In this document: positions 1-12,490 of the stretch, piece after piece
Layout of the letters: each line of letters begins with the position of its first letter
Position numbering within the stretch: position 1 is the first letter of the stretch
Assembly (NCBI RefSeq): GCF_020382885.2
Contig: NC_058506.1
Location: 15,664,318-15,728,317, forward strand
From: Scatophagus argus
Taxonomy: Eukaryota; Chordata; Actinopteri; Scatophagidae
Direction: 5' to 3'
DNA length: 64,000 nt
Program-made: the position numbers and the translations under genes
The notes under the pieces: model-generated
Told to the model about the DNA's origin: nothing
Seen by the model: only the letters and a program-made list of their open reading frames with translations
Database searches by the model: none

Positions 1-804
1 TAATTTAAAATCATGGTTTAAAGACAGGTTTGTGACCAACTTCGAACATGCTTTGTTTTACTATTTTGTGTGTTCTTTGGAAGTGTGCTCTGCCATATTG
101 CTGTTCCTGTTTTAATTCATTTCATGTGTCCTTTGTAAATGTAAGCAGCTGTTAATTAGCCAAGTATGCTTAACGTGCACTTCTAGCAACATGTCTGTAT
201 CTTTAAATCATGTAAATAGTTTCAGCACATGGCAGAAAGTGCCAGTATACTAGTACAAATCACTGCAATAATCAAGTCTGAATGCAACAAGGTACATACA
301 GATGATATATCTTTTTAACGGTGGAAATTAATTCATGCCCTCCTATGGATCAGCCACGAGGTGCAATACAAATACAAAAAAGCAGAGGACCAAGAGCAGA
401 GCTCTGAGGAACTTCTTAATTCGGATCAGAAAATGTTGTAGTATTATTATAAGAAACACTTTGTGTTCTTTCAGATAAGTACAAAGAGACAGAATCTAAA
501 TGAATAGTAATCAGAGGACCAATCACCATTTTAAGTATGTGCAATTTCTGTGTCGTGTTGTGAAAGAGATTGAAAATGTTTAAAAAGATTACAGAGTGCC
601 AAAAGACACAATTCTTTCAGGTGCTTATGAAGAGAATGGTCACCTTAGAAACCGATCAATAATAGGCTTCCACAAAGTAAACTGAGGATGTTTCGTCCAC
701 TGTAAGCTTTGTTTCATTTTCGCTGTCTACTACTTTATAGAGTAATGCAAAATGATTTGACACTCACTTATTTCTTAGACTGCTTGTCATACGTACGTGT
801 AAGA

Positions 805-1209
805 GTGTGTGTGTGTGTGTGTGTGCGCACATGGCAGTGATGGTCAGCCAAGCAGAAAAGACCCCCCACGTCACCCATTAACACACTCTCACCTTTGACC
901 CTCCGCCCAAACTCCACTGAATGGCTCTCTAATGGAGGCCAGACTTCAAGAGTGTGTGCATGTTTGTGTGTGTGTGTGTGTCTCCATGTGCGCTCGTTCT
1001 TGGTTGCATGCGTCCATCTGTATGTACGTAAGAACGACAGAGAGAGAGAAAGAAAAAGATAGAAAGGAAAAAGATTGAGTACAAAGAAAAACCAAGTCCA
1101 GAAAGTGGTGGAAGTTTACACAGCCAACATTGCAGAGCTCCAGGAGCTGCTCTATTTATAAAGACAGCAAACCCTCACTACGTGTGTGTGTGTGTGTGTG
1201 TGTGTGTGT
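805..1209. repeat. (GT)n microsatellites
   Basis: Three GT runs: 805-824, about 965-981 and 1182-1209. Between them is a GA-rich stretch (1035-1075). Confidence 0.9.
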
Positions 1210-2366
1210 ACACAAGAGCATGTTTTCACGTGAGCTGTTTGTCTTTGTGTGACTATATTTCAGCGAGTTCATGACTGTGTGTCTGCCTGAGTGCATGTGT
1301 GTGCGTTAAATTAATAAATATGCACAATTGAAGGCTTCCTGTTATTTGGCGGTGAGGCCAGAGGAAGTTATTTTGTGGTACACTGATAATTTTGGTCAGA
1401 ACACCGAGTTATAAATACTGTCAGCGCTACGCACTGCATCCCGCCTTCCTCCTCTCGCTCCATCCCTCTATCCCTCCCCGAAATGAAAAACTGGTGTGCT
1501 GCAGGAAAACAAGAGCAAAATAAGCATGCAGGGAGTTGTTTTTAGATTTTTTACAACATCCCGCACTCCAGGCTGCTCTGGTGTCAGGTTCATTATAAGG
1601 AACAGGCTTTGTGTTGCAACATATATGCTCAGCCCCACCCCAACTCCCAAAAACACATTAACACAACAGCTTCAATAGTATTGCCTATACACTTAATGCC
1701 ACCTTATTCTTCTGCACTATAGCCTTCAGTTATTGTCAAAAAACCTTTATGAATATGTTAATGAGCCACACGGTGTGCACTGGGTCACATGTTCCTTCAT
1801 TATAATGAACACGGCCACTTCTGTTTATTTTGAGTCGGTCCCATATTAATCATTCAGGTGCCGAAATGCTCACCAGAGCACCAAATGTGTATTGATCTGC
1901 AGCTGAAAATAGTCCCCATACAAATGGACTGTTTACTCCCGTTTATACAGGAAATTACTGAGCCTTAAAAAAGTTGTTTTTTTTTTCATTTGTGAGCCCT
2001 TTTAAACAGATTTTCATCTTTTGGAGGAACAAATGGCTTTGAGACCACAGATGTGGCAGAAAACTCAAAAGGATTTGTAAGATTTGTGGACAGTAAGAGA
2101 AATACAAAAATAGAAAAACACCAGCCGTATCCTTGAAGGGAAAATAGCTGAAAATAATTGTGAAGGAGAAGTAGATCATTTTAAAAAAAATGAGTGAAAA
2201 ACGACAAAAAGTACGCTAAGTGGTTGTCAAGTGCACTCATGTTTGATGGTTTTACAGTAATGAGGACTTTGGCTCTGTACACGTGGTTAAATACTAGAAC
2301 ACCTACAAGTACATAAACGATGCACAAAACAGGAACATGTTCACCAATATGCAAACAAAGAGAACA

Positions 2367-2386
2367 AACACACACACACACACACA
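2367..2386. repeat. (AC)10 microsatellite
   Basis: Perfect AC run; it generates Thr/His-only spurious reading frames on the plus strand. Confidence 0.9.
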
Positions 2387-3139
2387 GTGGGACATGGCCT
2401 ACTACACATGCGCTCTCTTGCACTAATATGGCACTCAAAGGCGCATGTGGTCACTGCATGAGGCATGTCAGGAAATTCTTTCAGGGGCATGTTAATAATC
2501 CAGATGCTTTTGGATATAAACAAGCCCCCAAATTGGAGAGCGGAAATTCGATTTGAACGAAGCTCTGTGTGGCGATACAGAGATGTTTATCCCTCCCTCC
2601 CTATCTCTGCAGCCGGATGGCTGAGTGGCCACTTAGTGTTTACCTATGATAAGGGCTTTCTGTTTGACTACCAGTTAAGCTGCAGTCAACAGAGAGGCCA
2701 CAGTGGAGAACATAGTTTTCATAAAAACTCAGTTGTTGCTTACTTGGTGATTCGAGCTGGTCTGGTAGCTCTACACTCCGGACGGGCCAAACATAATGGG
2801 ATAATAATTTCTGTGGTTTGTGTTGCACTTTGGTGCAAGATGGGTGTGGAGTTTTCTATGCAGGGTCATGCAAGAAATTACAGAAAGTCCTTAAGGTAAT
2901 TAACACGAACCTCTAACTGCCACATGTTACTAAGTGGTATATTTATAGGATAAATGTATACTACTAGGACATAAGTACAAAAATACAGTAGAATAACCCA
3001 GTGCGTATTTGTCATGCAAACATGCATTCAAGCACAAACATCCACATGCACACACAGAAACACACAAAGGCCTCCTTGTTTAGCTGTGTCACGTAGAGAT
3101 TTTCCAAGGCCTGCAGGAAATAAAAGCTGCTACCCAAAA

Positions 3140-3205
3140 ATCAAACTGCATGCTAATGTGCTAATATTGCGTTTAAACACAGTGATGTTATCATGCTAAC
3201 ACCAA
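3140..3205. repeat. GCTAAC-rich repeat fragment
   Basis: TGCATGCTAATGTGCTAATA and ATGTTATCATGCTAACACC resemble the GCTAAC-rich part of the teleost repeat seen near 11700. It is short and diverged. Confidence 0.35.
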
Positions 3206-4630
3206 TAATACTTTGCCGTCAGTTCTTCTCCGTTTTTGTATGATTGGTCGTTACCACAAAAATAAAGTACACCACTTCCTGCACTGCAGAGGTTGTTGCT
3301 CACAGAGATCTGAGTATTTGGAGCAGAAGATGTAGTCGCCGTAGGTCAAACTCCTATGTGGTGTAGGAGACAGTGATTACAGCAAGGCGGGCATTTGCTC
3401 TATATAAGGCATGTCATGTTATTTACTTAAAGGACAGTTGGTAGCTTGTCTCCTTATAGCTTGAACCTCTGGTTGTTACAGAGATGAAAAATGTATCTTC
3501 AGTCGAAGATATTGAATGGTTGGGGTTTGACTCTGGGAATCTGATCCATAGTTAATGCAAAGGAGCAGACTCGCCACGCCGCTTTATGTTCAGGTTGTTA
3601 ATCTGAATGGCCTCTCGTCATCCAGGACAAAACAAGCACAGCTCCGAGTTTATGGCAGGACAACTCAAATTACCAGTGCACAGGAAACTCTGGCCCTCCA
3701 TGTAACCCTTCATGGTCCCCATTACTATTTCAAGGTGTTCAATAGAATGGTAAGCTTTACTTTGACCATTCTATAAAACATAGCTATCCGTGCACTGTTA
3801 GCTATGTTGCCTGCTGTTTCGATAACAGCAGTTATATCTGCTCATCCTCAGGTTTTTAACATTGATTCAAAACATTTTGTCAGTTTTCAGAGATCCATTT
3901 CTCCTCCTCCTCCTCAGTTGTCAACAAATACAAGTTGTGCTCACTGTGCAACACCAGTATCGTTCCTCTCAATCAATCTGGGTTTGTCCCGGGACTTTAT
4001 CCCCCGGCGAGATCGGAACTCGCTGTTTACCCATCCCATAATAAGGCTCATTCAGCTGAGGACATCTTGATTAGGTCTGCTGAACGTCTGGTTCTCATTT
4101 ACTATGGAGGATGGGACAGAGAGAGAGGGAGGAAGGTAGGGGGTTAGAAAGGGGGAGACGGACAGAACAAGGTAGGTGAGTAAAAAGGGAGAGGCGACTG
4201 TCTGGGAAACACAAAACGATGAATAAATAAAAGAGATGAGACTGTCTTTAAGTGAGATTTGGTGGCTGTCATGTCCACAGCTGAGGATGGGTTTAAGCAC
4301 ATGATAGTTGAAAAGAAATTCACAGTGTGTGTATTATCGTTACCCTCCACTATAATGTGGATGAATGTGATGACCTGTGCTTACAGCGAACACTGGAAAT
4401 CTGAATTCTGGTGTATTTGGGTTTGTTTTAGGATATGTTTGAAAGAGCTGCAGTTTATGTCGTCCTTTCCTGGTGTATCGTTATGCAAATGAGCCACAAG
4501 TGAAAATTTCCAGAAATCTCAGTTAACCTCTGAGATCCAGCGACAGTACATACTGTGTGTCAGAGGTTATGCTTGCTTGTAAAATTATGTTGATACTACT
4601 GATATGTTAAGCGAAGGTCTGCAAGTCATT

Positions 4631-4693
4631 CATATATAGATATATATATATATATATCTATATATGTATGTATATTTATTTATTTATTTATTT
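4631..4693. repeat. AT palindrome followed by (TTTA)n
   Basis: 4631-4666 is a perfect 36-bp palindrome of the form CATATATAGA-(TA)8-TCTATATATG. A (TTTA)n run follows at about 4674-4693. Confidence 0.85.
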
Positions 4694-5174
4694 GAAGGGA
4701 GTAGATGAACCTATTGAAGAATGACATTCAACAAGCCTCACAGAAAACTTTTGACTTGAGAAAAGACTAACAGCTGATGCTTGAATAATAGTGAATAATC
4801 ATAATAATAGAAAAGTCTCATTTAATAAAGAATAAAACATTAATTTTAAATCAACTACTAATCACTTTGTCTTCCTTAAACTTCAGAGTCCGCTTGTTTT
4901 GTTTGACCAAATCCCAGAAGATAATTCAACTTACAATAATGTGTAAGCTGGAAAAAAGTTGGAATCTCAACAAAGGACAAGACTGAACCAGACAGAAGTG
5001 TTGCATCACAAAGTGCAGGTGTCACATTCACTTCGAGCTTCAGCAGAACACACAGACACACCCACTCACACAAATGTCTCCCTCACACACACACACATAC
5101 ACACACCTATTCGCTGATAAATTCACAGACTAACATACCATATATTCACACAGTATATTTATACGACTGTGGTG

Positions 5175-5198
5175 CACACACACACACACACACACACA
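5175..5198. repeat. (CA)12 microsatellite
   Basis: Perfect CA run; shorter CA tracts lie at about 5086-5105. Confidence 0.9.
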
Positions 5199-7814
5199 GA
5201 ACATGTTTATGTGACAGTGTAGAGTTCATGTTCACAGATAACAGACGGTAAAGTCAACATTACTGTAGATAGACTGTTCCTTAGTTTCCGCTGTCCTGTG
5301 TTTACCTTATGATAAAGTGGATCTGTGTGTGTGTGCATATGAACATTTCTGATTATATGAGTGTTTTCTGGTTTCCATTGTGCCCCAACCAGCCCACATT
5401 TCCTGTGCTTTAGGCATGTACATTAATGCATATAGGATATGTATGATAGGAGCAACACCCAGATATTATGTATATATATACGATGCCTTTTTTGCTGCCA
5501 GAACATAATTCTGTGTCAACAATTCGGTGAAAGTGCAAGGAAGTGAATAATTTTAAGCCTCCCACCAAAGATTTGAGTCTGGGCAAATAATTAAAAACAC
5601 TTCCTCATGCTGACTAAAAACATTATTCAGATGGCATTACATTTTTACCAAAACCTATTAGCTACTGCCAATTAGTTGTAAATACACACATACATTTGAA
5701 GTATGAAGTATGATATTTGTGAAATGCGATGTAGTAGAATAATAAGGTTGTATAAAATGAAAATATTCATGTAAAGTGCAAATACCCGAAAAATTGTGAT
5801 TTTAGAAACAGTCCCTTCTCCTTAACAAACAAAGAAGATGGAGCCCTAATACTAACACAACTGTGGCCCAAAAAGCATTTCCAGAATGAAAGGCTTAAGC
5901 TATAAAACGTGTGTCAGGAAAGCTTTGAGTTAAGAGAGTCCATCATAACTTAAGCACAGGATAAACACCTACAGATGACAGATCCAGCCAGTTTAAAATA
6001 ATATAAAGTCTCTTTCTTTACACAGCAAAACAGGGAGTCCCAAGATTAAAAAACATCGATTGAATTGCCTACTTTATGGAGGTTTTATGAAGGATTGGTA
6101 CCTGCAGTCACACTGACTTTTGCAACTTTGGCTAGATTATCTCAAAATCCAGTTCATGAAATTACTTTAAAGTGACCGTTCGCTTGAGCTGACTCTGTGT
6201 CTTGTTTGTTTTGACCTCTCCTCGCTGTCACGTATATAGCATATTCATTTAACCATCCTTAAAGATTGTGTTTTTAACAAGGGACAGTTCTTACCTGATT
6301 TCCCTCTTAGGAAAATGACGTTACATTGACAGAGATATGCATTCAGACAGACACATAGGACGTGAGGAAAAAAAACAGGATAACAGAATACAAAGAGACA
6401 AATACGGTCAGTGAGATTCATCAGGAAGTGTTCCAGCAAAGTAGAGAGAGAGAGAGAGACGTTGAGGCAGAAAGGCAGTTGTTGTACGTTCCTCTCTGCA
6501 GTCTTCAGTTGAACACAGCAGAGGAGTCATGCATCAGCGGAGGAAATTGGGAATGTGAAACATGCCAGATTAGAGAAGCAATCTGAGGGCCTGCAGACAA
6601 GCTCAGTGGCTTCAGCCATGGGAACAAACATGCACTCACATATGCACACATACACACAAACATGAATGTGCACGTGCACACACACACACACAACTGCAAA
6701 AACCCATTCAGATTTAGAACCACCTGCTGCATTCCACGGCCAGTAAGTCAGCTACTTGAGGAGCCAGCTTTTAATCAGCCAGTCAGTCAAAGAGCCAGGC
6801 AGTGAAGCAGCTATCCATCCCGTCCGTTAAGCAGCAAGACATCTAACTAGTCAGTGTGTGAACCATTCAGTCAGCTTGTGGGATTTATTAAATAAACTGC
6901 AAGCAAGCAAGCAGCCATTGACAGCTGCAGCTTGTAACACGCAGACATCAGCACAGCATGGAGAACATGACGAGGAAAAAATTTGGAAACTGAAAGTTTT
7001 CCTCATATTTTCTTCACATTTTCAATACATTAATTACCATTCAGACTTGTATGATCTGCAGGAAATTAACTGATCAGACAGTGAAGCGAAATACAAACCG
7101 TCACAGACCCTGAGAGACAGTAATGTAGTTTTTTTTTTCAGTAATACTGCAGATGTGAGCTAAGCGTTGGTCAGCCTGTCAGGTGGCCAGCCAGCCACCC
7201 ACACACCCAGCCAGCCAGGACAGGACAAGAGCAGAGGAAGCAGTTATTAAGCAGGAAGCCAGGGCGTCTTAAAGCCATTATATGCCCCTCAGAGAGAGGC
7301 AGTCGGAGGCAACACAGCTGACTGAAGCGCTTCAAAAGCAGGAAGGAGCGCAGCCACCACCTCCACCTCCACCAGAATGCATGTTCAAGGGGAAGTGAGG
7401 AGTTTACAGGGTGAGATGGGGGTTAAAGTGCACAATGAGAGGATGAGAGGAAATGCAAAGTATTTGGAGTGTTTTTTTTGTGATGCTCACTGACTTGAAA
7501 AATGACATAATAACACCAACAAGTTGTTTTTCCAGAAGGAAAATCACAGACATTGAGAATCACAATTTCATCTCGACTACTCCATAACTAAAGCTGCACT
7601 AATCGATATTTTTATGACTACTCGTAAAAAATGTGGAAGATGACTTTAGAGGTGAACCTACAGATTTATTTTTTTACTTAGCACAAGAATGCAGTTTCCC
7701 TGAGTTCCACTGAGTGTTTTAGCATCTTTATGGTTTACTGTTTTGACCTGCAAAAATGAGGGTGAAATTTGACTTCTTTTATGTTAACCACGTTTCAGTT
7801 TCAATAGGTGGGGA

Positions 7815-8135
7815 ATTTTCAGTGTGGCGATTAGCACTGTCATCCCACAGCAGGAGAGTTCTGGGTTCAAATCCCGGTCTGGGCCCTTTTGTGCAGAGTC
7901 TCTATGATCTCCCTGTGCCTGCGTTGGTTTTCTGCGGGTACTCCAGCTTCCTCCTACAGTCACAGAAACATGCACACGAATTGTGAGTGTGTGAGCATGT
8001 GCGGTCGTCTGTCTTTGTGTGTCAGCCTTGCGATTGACTGGCGACCAGTTCAGGGTGTACCCCGCCTCTCATTCACTGACAGCTGTAATAGGCTCCAGGG
8101 ACAAGGAGCACTCTCTGCCCCATTTTCATTTTGGT
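7815..8135 (+). repeat. tRNA-derived SINE fragment (DANA/Mermaid-like)
   Basis: The head GATTAGCACTGTCATCCCAC and the B-box-like GGTTCAAATCCC at 7863-7874 are the tRNA-related part. The body CTGCGTTGGTTTTCTGCGGG and the tail CGACCAGTTCAGGGTGTACC ... GATAGG-like TAATAGGCTCCAG are those of the common fish SINE. It is diverged, and no clear target duplication was found. Confidence 0.75.
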
Positions 8136-8568
8136 AGTATTCAGACTTTTTTCTAGGTTTCGTTCATCCGTGCATTGACCACAAAACCTCTTGAATGTTT
8201 CTTGTAAGAAGAAGCTTTATTGGAACATGTTTAATTTAATGACGCCTTTGGGGATATTAGGATTATGCAGTAGAGACCAACGAGAACGTCTGAACCACTG
8301 ACAGATGGCCTCGTCTATGTATCTTTCTTTTTTCTCCCAAGCTGTTCCAGCATCATTTTGCCTTTTACTTCCAGTTTGTTGGTTTCTGCTGTTGTTCCCT
8401 TCCTTATTTTCTCTCCATCTTTTCATCACTGCCTCTAGCCCTCCTCATCTGTCTTCTGTCTCTGCCTGTTTTTTCCCCTTACGTTTCCTACTTTACCCCC
8501 TCCCTTCCCTCTTTACCAGTAGACCTCACCTCCTCCTCCCCTCCTCCTCCTCCTCCTCTTCTCTCCAG

Positions 8569-8640
8569 CACCTGTGCCCCTGCGGAGGGGGAGTTCCGGA
8601 GAAGAGGAAACCCCCGGGGCAGCCAGGCACCTCACAGATG
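8569..8640 (+). other. Isolated exon-like GC-rich block (72 nt), unassigned
   Basis: A pyrimidine tract of more than 200 bp ends in CTTCTCTCCAG (acceptor at 8567-8568). A GC-rich 72-nt segment follows that is open in all three plus frames, then ATG|GTTAGC, a weak donor. Seventy-two is a multiple of three. I cannot match any of the three translations to a known protein. It could be an alternative exon of a gene outside the window, a conserved element, or chance. Confidence 0.2.
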
Positions 8641-9001
8641 GTTAGCAAATTACACCTTCATTACCTCTCCTCTCCTCTTCCTCTCTTCCTCTGACCGGTG
8701 CTTCACAATGAGTCGCTGTTCCTGTGACACCTCACATCTGTCACCAGCTGGCCTGTCTGCTCATAAAAGTAGCACTTATTTAGGAAAAGTTTTAAAAAAC
8801 GTATCTGCTAGTTTATACATATGAATGTGAACTGCTGTGTACTCACAGTAGTGTCAAGCACATCTTTGTTATCCTCATAGGACAACTTGCTTTTAAATGG
8901 TTGCATAAAAGACACATAACACCGGTAGTAGGACATGATCACAGCCCAGGAGACATTATGTAAGGTGCAGTTTGCAATCAATCATTACAAGGGCTTGTTG
9001 A

Positions 9002-9380
9002 TACACTGCAAAAAAAATGACAATCCTGAAATGTAATTTTAACATCCAGTCTTTCCTGCTGTGTTTGAGGATTTATTCTTTTTTTTCTTTTGGTTATGTT
9101 ACTACCCAGGGACATATTTGCTAATACCAGCCAATTGAATTTACTCAACATACTAATGTGTCTATAAAACCATATCAAAAACACGTAATTGAATTTAAGA
9201 AATTGCCTGAAGATATTTTTTGTATGTGCTTGATGAAATTTCCATGAAAAAAGTTACATTAAACCTGAAAAAATTGCATTTATTGAAACCAGAAAAATCT
9301 TTCAGTCCATCTAACTCAAGTGATTAAACTATGAAATATCCTGAAATTAGTTTCATGTCTAGATTTTTGCACCGCACAGC
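9002..9380. mobile_element. Possible MITE with ACTGCAAAAA-type ends
   Basis: The left end ACACTGCAAAAAAAATG and the right end, reverse-complemented, TGTGCGGTGCAAAAATCTAG share a GCAAAAA core. This style of end is frequent in fish MITEs. The interior is AT-rich and non-coding. The target duplication is not clear, so boundaries are approximate. Confidence 0.35.
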
Positions 9381-9919
9381 AATAACCACGGGGATACGCT
9401 GAACTTTTGAAGTCTGCCAGGGAATGATTGAAACTGAAATCTAATTTTGTCCGGTGAAGTTTCAAGAAAGGCAACTCTTGTTTTCATTTTTTTCATTAAT
9501 AAATCACAGTCAATAATGAGTCATTGTTGATCATTTAAATGGTATCACTTTACAAATAGTAGGATGATTTACATGAACAATGATGAGCTTTAAGCGTTTT
9601 TTTGGCAACACTCTGAGGGCTCAGAATCCATTTCCAGACAGATTTTTACACATCATCTCTGCTGGACTGGAAAGTGAACGTGTCAAAATAAGTGGGGAGG
9701 CAAAATAATAAAACAGTCTGATAGAAAGCTGCTCATGGGAACTATAAAATGGAGCACTAATCATGATTCATTGGGGTTTGATTTATAACACAACATCAGC
9801 CTGAGAAGTCTGTTTTTCGTCATTGCATAGAGTTTGACAATGTGTCTCGAATTAAGCCTCCAAAGCGCTGTAACATAATGGTTGTGTGGGAGCCATGCAC
9901 TTCAGCTAACAGCTATTTA

Positions 9920-10020
9920 TTTACCACCTCTTATCCTTTGCATGGTTGTGGGAGCCTGTCTCAGCTTACCCTGGGCGAGAGGTGGGGTGCATCACAGGGC
10001 ATCACAGGGCAGAGCATAAA
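9920..10020 (-). repeat. SINE tail fragment, inverted
   Basis: In reverse complement this contains the CACCCCACCTCTCGCCCAGG / AGACAGGCTCCCAC part of the same fish SINE tail seen near 8060-8100. It is followed by a 10-bp tandem (catcacaggg, twice). The head is missing. Confidence 0.5.
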
Positions 10021-10222
10021 CATCATTGTGTACAAAGTACTGGTGAACATCTTTTTTGACAAAATGAAATGAAATTATCAGCTGTCATGAAAATCAGGTC
10101 ATCACCAGAAAGTGGTAAAAAATAAACAAAAAAAACATCCATATTGTGCATCCCTAGTGATTACTTCTCAGCTACAGTAACTTGTCCATAACTTACACCA
10201 TAACCATAAATCTGTGAACATA

Positions 10223-11302
10223 CACTGCATCCGGAAAGTATTCACACCGCTTCACTTTATGCACATTTTGTTATGTTATAGTCTCATTTCAAAATGGATT
10301 AAATTCATTTTTCCCCTCAAAATTCTACACAAAATACCCCATAATGATAAAATGAAACAAGTTTGCGTGTAAATTTATTGTGCAAATTTATTAACAATAA
10401 ATAAACAAAAAATATAACATGTACATAAGTGTTCACACCCTGTGATCAATACTTTGTTGAAGCCCCTTTGGCAGCAATTACAGCCTCAAGTCTTTTTGAG
10501 TGATCCTATAAGCTTGGCACACTTATTTTTGAACAGTTTCTCCTACTCTTCAATGCAGAACCTCTCAAGCTCCATCAGGTTGGATGGGCAGCGTCAGTGC
10601 AAAGCCATTTTCAGATCTCTCCAGAGATGCTCAATAGGGTTCAAGTCTGGGCTCTGTCTGGGCCACTCAAGGACATTCACAGAGTTGTCCTGAAGCCACT
10701 CCTTTGTGATGTTGGCTGTATGCTCAGGGTTATTGTCCTGTTGGAAGATAAACCTTCACCCCAGTCTGAGGTCCAGTGCACTTTGTCATAGTCATCTTTC
10801 CCTCAACCCTTACTAGTCTCCCAATTCCTGCTGCTGCAAAACACCCCCACAGCATGATGCTGCTACCACCACCAGAAATGGTTGTCTTTCTTTACTTCAT
10901 GGCTTAGTTTGTGCTCTCACATGCACTGTCAACTGTGAGGGCTTATATAGACTGGTGTGTGCCTTTCCAAATCATGCCCAATCAACTGAATTTACCACAG
11001 GTGGACTCAACTCAAGTTGTAGGAACCTCTGAAGGATGATCAATGGAAACAGGATGCACCTGAGCTCAGTTCTGAGTGTCATGGCAAAGGGTGTAAATAC
11101 TTACAAACATGTTACATTTTTTGTGTTTCATTTTTAATAAATTTGCAAAAGAATCAAGCAAACTTGTTTCACTTTGTCATTATGGGGTATTTTGTGTAGA
11201 ATTTTGAGGGGAAAAAATGAATTTAATCCATTTTGGAATGAGACTGTAACATAACAAAATGTGAAAAAGGCGAAGCGGTGTAAATACTTTCTGGATGCAC
11301 TG
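10223..11302 (-). mobile_element. Internally deleted Tc1-like transposon (1.08 kb)
   Basis: The element has TA dinucleotides at both ends (10221-10222 and 11303-11304) and terminal CACTGCATCCGGAAAGTATT / reverse-complement CAGTGCATCCAGAAAGTATT. Long inverted arms of about 200 bp follow (10223-10430 and 11100-11302). The interior reads, on the minus strand, as the C-terminal part of a Tc1/mariner-type transposase (for example 10620-10760). It then jumps near 10870-10890 to the 5' leader, so most of the catalytic domain is missing. It cannot encode its own transposase. Assignment rests on recognition of the common fish element ends. Confidence 0.88.
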
Positions 11303-11429
11303 TATCTGGTACATAATAGCAGACTAAATCAACTGTTTGTCCTGAACATCCTCTTTTTGGTGGATGTAGGGATGGGAATGTTAGTTGGCTGGTACCCCCC
11401 TTTGTCCAGACTGAAGATTCTCAACAGCT

Positions 11430-11770
11430 AGCCTACTATAGGGATTGCCATGAAAATTTCTACAGACATTAATGTTCCCCTTGGGATAAATTGCAAGAAT
11501 AACTTATATATTGGGTCACAACTTTTAATAGTCCAGTACTTTATTAGACCAGACACCTGCTACTGTAAGGCTGTCCCATCAGTCTCAACTGTCGGCTATT
11601 TTGTGTTTGGCTTATCAAGTAATGTTTATTTATTTTGCGCACTTAAATGCAATTATTACAGAAGATAGCCTGCCCTGAGACAAATGATAGCATGCTAACA
11701 CGCAAAACTATCATGGCGACCCAACAAATTTGTACCCTTCAAAAATCTGCGTGTTAGCATTTTCATCGTA
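11430..11770. repeat. Old dispersed teleost repeat with 13-bp inverted repeat
   Basis: GGATTGCCATGAAAATTTCT and CATTAATGTTCCCCTTGGGA (about 11441-11490) are recognisable parts of a common teleost repeat. The downstream part holds ATGCTAACACGCA (11692-11704) and its reverse complement (11748-11760). Confidence 0.5.
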
Positions 11771-12159
11771 GTATGCTAGTTTTAACATTGTACCATATAC
11801 AATGTGGCTTAACAGTTGAGGCTTTTAAAAGACTTTTTTAAATATTGTTTTTGTTCTGAAAAGGGAAGAATAACTTTGAGCACATCATCTTCAGTCAGGA
11901 CAGGCCAGCACAGAGCTTAGGCAACCCCTTCACAAGTTGTCCTAATTAAAAGATCTGGGGTTTTGTTTGCATACAGTCTGCTGGTTACCAGCTGTAGGTT
12001 AATTTGTAATGACCACTGACTGACTCACACACAGTATCTTATGTCCATGCCTCCTCCAGCCCAGCATGAGAGCACAGGGCCCAGTGCACCCATTAGTCAA
12101 GCTGAAGAAGGCATGGAATAATAATAAATGTGCCTCACATGCATGAGCAAGTAAAGATC

Positions 12160-12490
12160 CCCCCCCCCACACACACACACACACACACAGTCTTGTTTCC
12201 ATTACTTTTGGGAAGATTACAAAGACTTACATTAATTTCCTGGAGTCTTAACCACCACCAAATCATAACAATAAACATTACTTACCACCCTTTCCTCAAT
12301 GTAACCCTAACCGCAGCCTAACCTTAAAGCAAGTCTTCACCCTAATATTTAAGGATTTGTGTTTAAATTTTGCCCCCACAAGTAAGGTTTGTCCTCATAA
12401 TGTGACTGTGTAAACAGATTTTTGTCCCCACAACAACAGTAATATGCTTCCACATGCACACATACGCACATAAACACACACACTCACTGC
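12160..12490. repeat. Dispersed fish repeat between two CA tracts
   Basis: A degenerate CCTAACC-rich unit (about 12290-12345) and phrases such as TTGCCCCCACAAGTAAGG and TTTTTGTCCCCACAAC are typical of an abundant fish repeat. (AC)n lies at 12169-12189 on one side and CA-rich sequence at 12460-12485 on the other. Confidence 0.5.

Larger units (their letters stand above)
1..7814. other. Gene-free stretch, left end
   Basis: No reading frame with coding character was found on either strand. Frames present are under 145 codons and match no known protein. The stretch holds the microsatellites listed separately, CAGT/CAGC-rich low-complexity sequence at about 6740-6930 and otherwise plain AT-rich DNA. 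If the mammalian neighbour order holds, distal regulatory DNA between ndfip1 and spry4/fgf1 would be expected here; this is inference. Confidence 0.5.

Noticed and set aside
2465-2899. 144-codon plus-strand frame
   Set aside because: No splice or codon signals of a gene, no known domain, and it spans ordinary AT-rich sequence; judged chance.
7840-7880. Possible tRNA gene (B-box-like GGTTCAAATCCC)
   Set aside because: It is embedded in a SINE body continuing to about 8130 and no cloverleaf acceptor stem can be formed.
8305-8694. 129-codon plus-strand frame rich in Ser and Leu
   Set aside because: Mostly a translated pyrimidine tract; only the 72-nt GC-rich block inside it was kept as a separate observation.
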